From CAZXYF01 sp964644705 (GTDB lineage Bacteria; Planctomycetota; Brocadiia; SM23-32), in NCBI GenBank assembly GCA_964644705.1, contig CAZXYF010000051.1, forward strand, positions 1 to 18,826: a stretch of 18,826 nucleotides of DNA, read 5' to 3'. This document shows positions 14,693 to 18,826 of this stretch, one piece after another (within the stretch, counting starts at the first letter, position 1; every line of letters starts with the position of its first letter). The position numbers and the translations under genes were made by a program. The notes below the pieces were generated by a model. The model saw only the letters and a program-made list of their open reading frames with translations, had not been told where the DNA came from and did no database searches.

Positions 14693-16054
14693 ATGCCTGA
14701 TCATGTCAATGTTCTGGTGGCCGATACGGACCGGGCTATGGCCGAGAATGTTGGGCAGACCATTCGGTCCATGGGCCACGCCTGCACGGTGGTGGATGAT
14801 CCAGAAGAAGCCGTGGATCAGGCCAAATCCGGCGGGTTCGAGGTGGTTGTGACGGATCTTCACATGGCGGGTGGAAAGGGGTGGGAGGTTGTGCGGGCGG
14901 CCCGACATTCCTTCCCTCATGCTCAGATTCTGGTTCTGGCGCAGGAGGACAACACCCCCGAAGCCGTCCAGGCCATGTCGCAGGGGGTAAGTGGGTATCT
15001 TCAAAAACCGGTCAATCACACGGAACTGTCGGTGGTTGTTGACCGGGCGGCCGAATACGTTGCTCTGCATCGTGATCGGGAGGCGCTCCAGAATGAGGTG
15101 AGCCAGCATTATCGGCTGCAGAATATCGTTGGCAACAGCAAACCGATGATGAAGGTCTTTGAACGGATACGCCAGGCCGCTGCCACCGAGGCAACCGTGC
15201 TGATCCAGGGAGAGACCGGAACGGGAAAGGAGCTGGTGGCTCGGGCCATCCATTTCAACAGCCCCCGGCAAAACAACCGTTTCGTCCCACTCAACTGTGC
15301 GGGGCTGGTGGAGACCATTCTGGAAAGTGAACTGTTCGGCCATGAGAAAGGCGCCTTCACCGGCGCCAACAGTTCGCGGGTCGGTATGTTTGAATACGCC
15401 GATCATGGCACGTTATTTCTCGATGAAATCGGCGATATGCCCCGTTCCAGCCAGGTGAAACTGCTGCGGGTGCTGGAGCAGGATGAAATCGTACGCGTTG
15501 GGAGCAACGAACCCCTGCGCGTGGATGTTCGGCTGGTGGCAGCCACCCACCAGGACCTGAAAGCAAAGGTCGATGATGGATCTTTCCGGCAGGACCTGTT
15601 TTACCGGCTGAACGTCGTCACCATAAATCTGCCGCCGCTTCGAGAACGACGCTCGGATATACTGTTGCTGGCGGACCATTTTCTTCGGCAGCTCTCCGAG
15701 GAACATGGGAAGACGGTGCATGGCTTGAGTCAGAAAGTCAAAAAGTTCCTGCTGCGCTACAACTGGCCCGGCAATGTTCGGGAGCTGAGAAATTGTCTGG
15801 AACACATGGTGGTGGTGACCACCGATGATCAACTTGGAGAAGATGATCTGCCCGAGTATCTGACCGAAGAACTGGGCATGACCCCGAGCGGTGAAGGGCT
15901 CCAGTCGATGGCGGGGCAACCCCTGGAGGAGGTGGAAAAAGCCCACATTGAACGCACCCTCTCGCTGGTTGATGGTAATCGACAGAAAGCGTCCGAATTG
16001 CTGGGTATTGGCGAGCGCACGCTGTACCGGAAGATACGAAAATACGATTTGTGA
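14693..16054 (+). CDS. NtrC-family sigma-54 response regulator (receiver-AAA+-Fis HTH)
   Basis: A 453-residue two-component activator. The receiver (1-115) has the acidic pair D11/D13, the phospho-acceptor D55 (VVVTDLHMAGG) and K105 (LQKPV). The switch residue, normally Thr or Ser (T82 in NtrC), is A83 in VLAQED. The AAA+ domain shows Walker A GETGTGKE (173-180), GAFTGA (220-225) and Walker B GTLFLDEI (239-246), followed by NWPGNVREL. The Fis-type HTH is at 427-449 (RQKASELLGIGERTLYRKIR). AGAGGA precedes ATG 14693. No sensor kinase gene is next to it, so its partner and targets are unknown. It stands alone between the pnp terminator and the metK promoter. Confidence 0.95.
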   Translation: MPDHVNVLVADTDRAMAENVGQTIRSMGHACTVVDDPEEAVDQAKSGGFEVVVTDLHMAGGKGWEVVRAARHSFPHAQILVLAQEDNTPEAVQAMSQGVSGYLQKPVNHTELSVVVDRAAEYVALHRDREALQNEVSQHYRLQNIVGNSKPMMKVFERIRQAAATEATVLIQGETGTGKELVARAIHFNSPRQNNRFVPLNCAGLVETILESELFGHEKGAFTGANSSRVGMFEYADHGTLFLDEIGDMPRSSQVKLLRVLEQDEIVRVGSNEPLRVDVRLVAATHQDLKAKVDDGSFRQDLFYRLNVVTINLPPLRERRSDILLLADHFLRQLSEEHGKTVHGLSQKVKKFLLRYNWPGNVRELRNCLEHMVVVTTDDQLGEDDLPEYLTEELGMTPSGEGLQSMAGQPLEEVEKAHIERTLSLVDGNRQKASELLGIGERTLYRKIRKYDL

Positions 16055-16072
16055 CGACTGAGTGGAGTTTTT

Positions 16073-16101
16073 TTGTTACTTCAGAAGCTTTGTGATATAC
16101 T
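16073..16101 (+). promoter_or_regulatory. Sigma-70-type promoter for metK-ahcY
   Basis: TTGTTA (16073-16078), a 17-base spacer and TATACT (16096-16101), matching consensus at 4 and 5 of 6 positions. The predicted start near 16108 leaves a leader of about 67 bases. It begins 18 bases after the response-regulator stop. Confidence 0.7.
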
Positions 16102-16111
16102 TACCTCTTCC

Positions 16112-16134
16112 CGAGCCATCCTCATGGGTGCTCG
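16112..16134 (+). promoter_or_regulatory. Imperfect hairpin at the 5' end of the metK leader
   Basis: CGAG (16112-16115) with CTCG (16131-16134) and CATCC (16117-16121) with GGGTG (16126-16130) pair around the loop TCAT, with one bulged C. It sits just after the predicted transcription start. Because metK leaders often carry SAM-sensing RNAs I compared it with the SAM-I, SAM-II and SAM/SAH patterns I know and found no match. The role is unknown. Confidence 0.4.
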
Positions 16135-16174
16135 TGTGTCTGTTTGAACTCGTTTAACGGAAGGATAAAATCAA

Positions 16175-17344
16175 ATGAGTCCCCGCAAGCGGTTGATGAC
16201 ATCGGAGGCCGTATCGATCGGTCATCCGGATAAAGTAGCCGATCAAGTTAGTGATGCCATCCTTGATGCACATCTGGAACAGGATCCTAATAGCCGGGTT
16301 GCCTGCGAGACTATGGTGACCACCGGCCTGTGTATGATCGCTGGTGAAATCACCAGCGATGCAGATGTTAACTGCCGGGAGCTGGCACGGGACACCATCC
16401 GGGACATTGGATACACCGACTCGACCATGGGTTTCGACGCCGATACCTGTGCGGTTCTGGTGGGCCTCAATCAGCAGTCTCCCGACATTGCCATGGGGGT
16501 GGACGAGGACGACGAATCCGGAGACGGTCTTGGAGCGGGCGATCAGGGCATGATGATGGGCTTTGCCTGCAATGAGACCCCGCAGCTTATGCCGCTGCCC
16601 ATTCAGCTCGCTCACGAGCTGGTCCAGCGCCTCACCGATGTCCGCCGGGATGGCACGCTTCCCTATCTTCGGCCTGACGGCAAGTCGCAGGTTACCGTCG
16701 AATATGAGGGAGATGACCCCGTTCGCGTTGACACGATCGTGTTGAGTGCGCAGCATAATGAGGACGTGACCCGGGATGAAATCCATGCCGATCTGATTGA
16801 ACATGTCGTCATGCCGTGCATCCCCGATAAGTATCATGCCGACAACATCAAGTTCCATATCAATCCCACGGGTCGTTTCGTGGTCGGAGGCCCCCATGGT
16901 GATTGCGGCCTCACGGGACGAAAAATCATCGTGGATACATACGGCAGCCGTGCACGCCATGGCGGCGGAGCATTCAGCGGCAAGGATCCGACCAAGGTGG
17001 ATCGTAGCGCCACGTATGCCATGCGATACGTCGCGAAAAACGTGGTGGCCGCCGGTCTGGCCGATATTTGTGAAGTCCATGTTTCTTACGCAATCGGTGT
17101 CCCGGAGCCCGTTTCCGTTGACGTTCTGACGGAGGGTACGGCCAAAATTTCCGAGCAGCGCATTCGCGAACTCATCATGGAATGCTTTGACCTTTCACCG
17201 TCCGGCATTATCGAGACGCTTAAGCTGAAACGACCGGTTTTCCAGAACACCAGCGCGTACGGCCACTTTGGCCGCGAGGATGAGGAATGCACGTGGGAGA
17301 GAACCGATAAGGCGGATCTTCTGCGTGAGAAGGCCGGTATCTAA
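16175..17344 (+). CDS. metK: S-adenosylmethionine synthetase (methionine adenosyltransferase)
   Basis: A 389-residue bacterial-type enzyme making SAM from methionine and ATP. SEAVSIGHPDKVADQVSDAI near the N-terminus gives catalytic H17 and D19. GAGDQGMMMGFA (120-131) is the ATP-binding signature, and GGGAFSGKDPTKVDRSA marks the phosphate-binding P-loop in the second half. The active-site loop before GAGDQG is very acidic (GVDEDDESGDGL). Length and motifs are complete. AAGGA nine bases before ATG 16175 supports the start. It is followed 63 bases later by ahcY with no terminator between, so the two probably form one transcript making and recycling the methyl-donor cycle. Confidence 0.98.
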   Translation: MSPRKRLMTSEAVSIGHPDKVADQVSDAILDAHLEQDPNSRVACETMVTTGLCMIAGEITSDADVNCRELARDTIRDIGYTDSTMGFDADTCAVLVGLNQQSPDIAMGVDEDDESGDGLGAGDQGMMMGFACNETPQLMPLPIQLAHELVQRLTDVRRDGTLPYLRPDGKSQVTVEYEGDDPVRVDTIVLSAQHNEDVTRDEIHADLIEHVVMPCIPDKYHADNIKFHINPTGRFVVGGPHGDCGLTGRKIIVDTYGSRARHGGGAFSGKDPTKVDRSATYAMRYVAKNVVAAGLADICEVHVSYAIGVPEPVSVDVLTEGTAKISEQRIRELIMECFDLSPSGIIETLKLKRPVFQNTSAYGHFGREDEECTWERTDKADLLREKAGI

Positions 17345-17407
17345 CTTTAGTTTGCATATAGAATTAGGTCGTAGCACTAACGCTTTTTTACCTACAGGAG
17401 TACTCAT

Positions 17408-18667
17408 ATGGACTACGATATAAAGGACATCGAACTGGGAGAAGAAGGCGCCGAACGGATAGAGTGGGCCAACAAAGACATGCCTGTTCTGGAACAAATA
17501 CGTTCCCGTTTTCGAGAGGAAAAACCTCTGGACGGCGTCCGAATGTCCGCCTGCCTGCATATTACTGCCGAAACCGCGAATCTGGCGCGCACCCTGAAGG
17601 CCGGTGGAGCAGATCTGGTGCTCTGTGCATCAAATCCCCTGAGCACTCAGGATGATATTGCCGCCGGGCTGGTGGAGGAATATGGCATCCCGGTGTTCGC
17701 CGTGCGGGGTGAGGATAACGATACCTATTACGATCATATCAGCAGCGCTTTGAGCCATGAACCAAACGTGACTATGGACGATGGCGCTGATCTGGTCACT
17801 TCGATCCTGACGGATCGCACGGATCTGGCCCCGAATATTATTGCCAGCATGGAGGAGACAACCACCGGTGTGATCCGCCTGCGCGCAATGGAGAACGACG
17901 GTGTTCTGCAGTTCCCCGTTTTCGCGGTCAACGACGCCCGGACCAAACATCTGTTCGACAATCGCTATGGCACGGGTCAGAGCACAACCGAAGGTATCCT
18001 CCGGGCGACCGGTATGCTGCTGGCCGGCAAAACCGTTGTGGTGTCCGGTTACGGCATGTGCGGACGCGGAGTGACGCGGCGCATGAAGGGTATGGGCGCT
18101 CATGTGATCGTTACGGAAGTGGATCCTCTGAGGGGCCTGGAGGCGGCCATGGATGGTTACGAGGTGCTGCCGATGGAAGAAGCCGCGCCGAAAGGTGACC
18201 TCTTCGTGACCGTGACCGGTGACGCCGATGTGCTCCGTCGTGAGCATTTTGAAAAGATGAAAGACGGTGCTTTCGTGGCCAACGCAGGACACTTTAACGT
18301 CGAAATAAACATCGATGAACTGAGTGAGCTGGCGAAGGATATCAAACGGAATGTTCAGAACGAAATCGATGAGTTCCAGCTGGAGGATGGACGGAGCATC
18401 TACCTGCTGGGCGAAGGACGTTTGATCAATCTCGCCGCGGCAGAAGGACATCCCGCCAGCGTGATGGATATGAGCTTTGCCACCCAGGCAATGACTACCG
18501 AGTATGTGGTCAAAAACCAGGGCACACTCGGCTCAAAAGTGCACGCTGTCCCGGATGAAGTCGATGAGTGGGTCGCGAAAGTCAAACTCGATACGATGGG
18601 GATCGAGATCGACCAACTCACCGATCGACAGGAAAAATATCTGGAAAGCTGGCAGGAAGGGACCTGA
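17408..18667 (+). CDS. ahcY: Adenosylhomocysteinase, archaeal/thermophile-type
   Basis: A 419-residue NAD-dependent enzyme that splits S-adenosylhomocysteine to adenosine and homocysteine, relieving product inhibition of methyltransferases. Active-site residues are in place: H51 (CLHITAET), D125, E150 (EETTTG), and K180 and D184 (TKHLFDNRYGTGQS). The NAD-binding loop is SGYGMCGRG (213-221) and NAGHF lies at 292-296. The NRYGTGQS form and the short length lacking the roughly 40-residue insert of many bacterial and eukaryotic enzymes are typical of the archaeal/Thermotoga branch. By hand count it has about 74 acidic and 40 basic residues, which suggests a salt-adapted proteome. AGGAG seven bases before ATG 17408 fixes the start. 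It follows metK and ends before a strong terminator. Confidence 0.97.
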   Translation: MDYDIKDIELGEEGAERIEWANKDMPVLEQIRSRFREEKPLDGVRMSACLHITAETANLARTLKAGGADLVLCASNPLSTQDDIAAGLVEEYGIPVFAVRGEDNDTYYDHISSALSHEPNVTMDDGADLVTSILTDRTDLAPNIIASMEETTTGVIRLRAMENDGVLQFPVFAVNDARTKHLFDNRYGTGQSTTEGILRATGMLLAGKTVVVSGYGMCGRGVTRRMKGMGAHVIVTEVDPLRGLEAAMDGYEVLPMEEAAPKGDLFVTVTGDADVLRREHFEKMKDGAFVANAGHFNVEINIDELSELAKDIKRNVQNEIDEFQLEDGRSIYLLGEGRLINLAAAEGHPASVMDMSFATQAMTTEYVVKNQGTLGSKVHAVPDEVDEWVAKVKLDTMGIEIDQLTDRQEKYLESWQEGT

Positions 18668-18695
18668 CCCTCTGCATTCCAGCATTAATGTGAGG

Positions 18696-18731
18696 AAGCC
18701 GGATGAACGGAGATGTTCATCCGGCTTTTTT
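18696..18731 (+). terminator. Intrinsic terminator after ahcY
   Basis: AAGCCGGATGAAC (18696-18708) and GTTCATCCGGCTT (18715-18727) form a perfect 13-bp stem around the loop GGAGAT, with a run of six T at 18726-18731. It closes the metK-ahcY unit. The remaining 95 bases to the window end contain nothing I recognise. Confidence 0.93.
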
Positions 18732-18826
18732 ATGTACGGTGTGGTATCAGAGATTTTACTTGTGGCTGAGGCTCAGAACTCCTGATCCGTTGGAAAATAA
18801 AGTGAACCCTATTCGACATGTAGCGG

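Overview
The window looks like chromosomal DNA of a free-living, probably anaerobic and salt-adapted bacterium of roughly mid-50s % GC (estimated by eye). Anaerobiosis is suggested by a cytoplasmic [NiFe]-hydrogenase and a UroD/MtaA-like protein. Salt adaptation is suggested by acid-rich proteins: a hand count of AhcY gives about 74 Asp+Glu against about 40 Lys+Arg in 419 residues. A sigma-factor-like protein with a region 2 ending in LMKNFARTVP resembles sigma factors I associate with the Planctomycetes/Verrucomicrobia/Lentisphaerae/Kiritimatiellota group, so I lean to that superphylum, tentatively. I see no insertion sequence, phage gene or CRISPR array.

Left part (1-6726), all on the minus strand. 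In transcription order: a sigma-70-region-2-like protein with several helix-turn-helix segments in front; a UroD/MtaA-like protein; an FhlA/NorR-type sigma-54 activator (GAF-AAA+-Fis HTH); a tRNA-Ser(CGA) with its own promoter; DNA polymerase IV (dinB); and, overlapping dinB by ATGA, a TerB-like protein cut by the window edge.

Middle (6727-11661), plus strand. After a divergent intergenic region with a sigma-70-like promoter and a weak -24/-12-like site, there is a tight four-gene [NiFe]-hydrogenase operon in the order beta-gamma-delta-alpha (the hydBGDA/hyhBGSL order of group 3b NAD(P)-linked hydrogenases or sulfhydrogenases). It is followed by its M52 maturation protease and an intrinsic terminator. 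Alpha and delta form the H2-activating module, gamma carries FAD, NAD(P) and a 2Fe-2S cluster, and beta carries two 4Fe-4S clusters, so the complex should move electrons between H2 and NAD(P)H.

Right part (11662-18826), plus strand. rpsO and pnp share a promoter, with hairpins in the rpsO leader and between the two genes, and end at a strong terminator. Next come an NtrC-type response regulator whose receiver lacks the conserved switch Thr, then metK and an archaeal-type ahcY. These two are driven by a good promoter and closed by a 13-bp-stem terminator. MetK and AhcY form the core of the S-adenosylmethionine cycle: SAM synthesis and removal of S-adenosylhomocysteine.

The least ordinary items are the HTH/sigma hybrid, the TerB-like gene coupled to dinB, the UroD-like protein lacking the HxC zinc motif, and the two sigma-54 activators near a hydrogenase.
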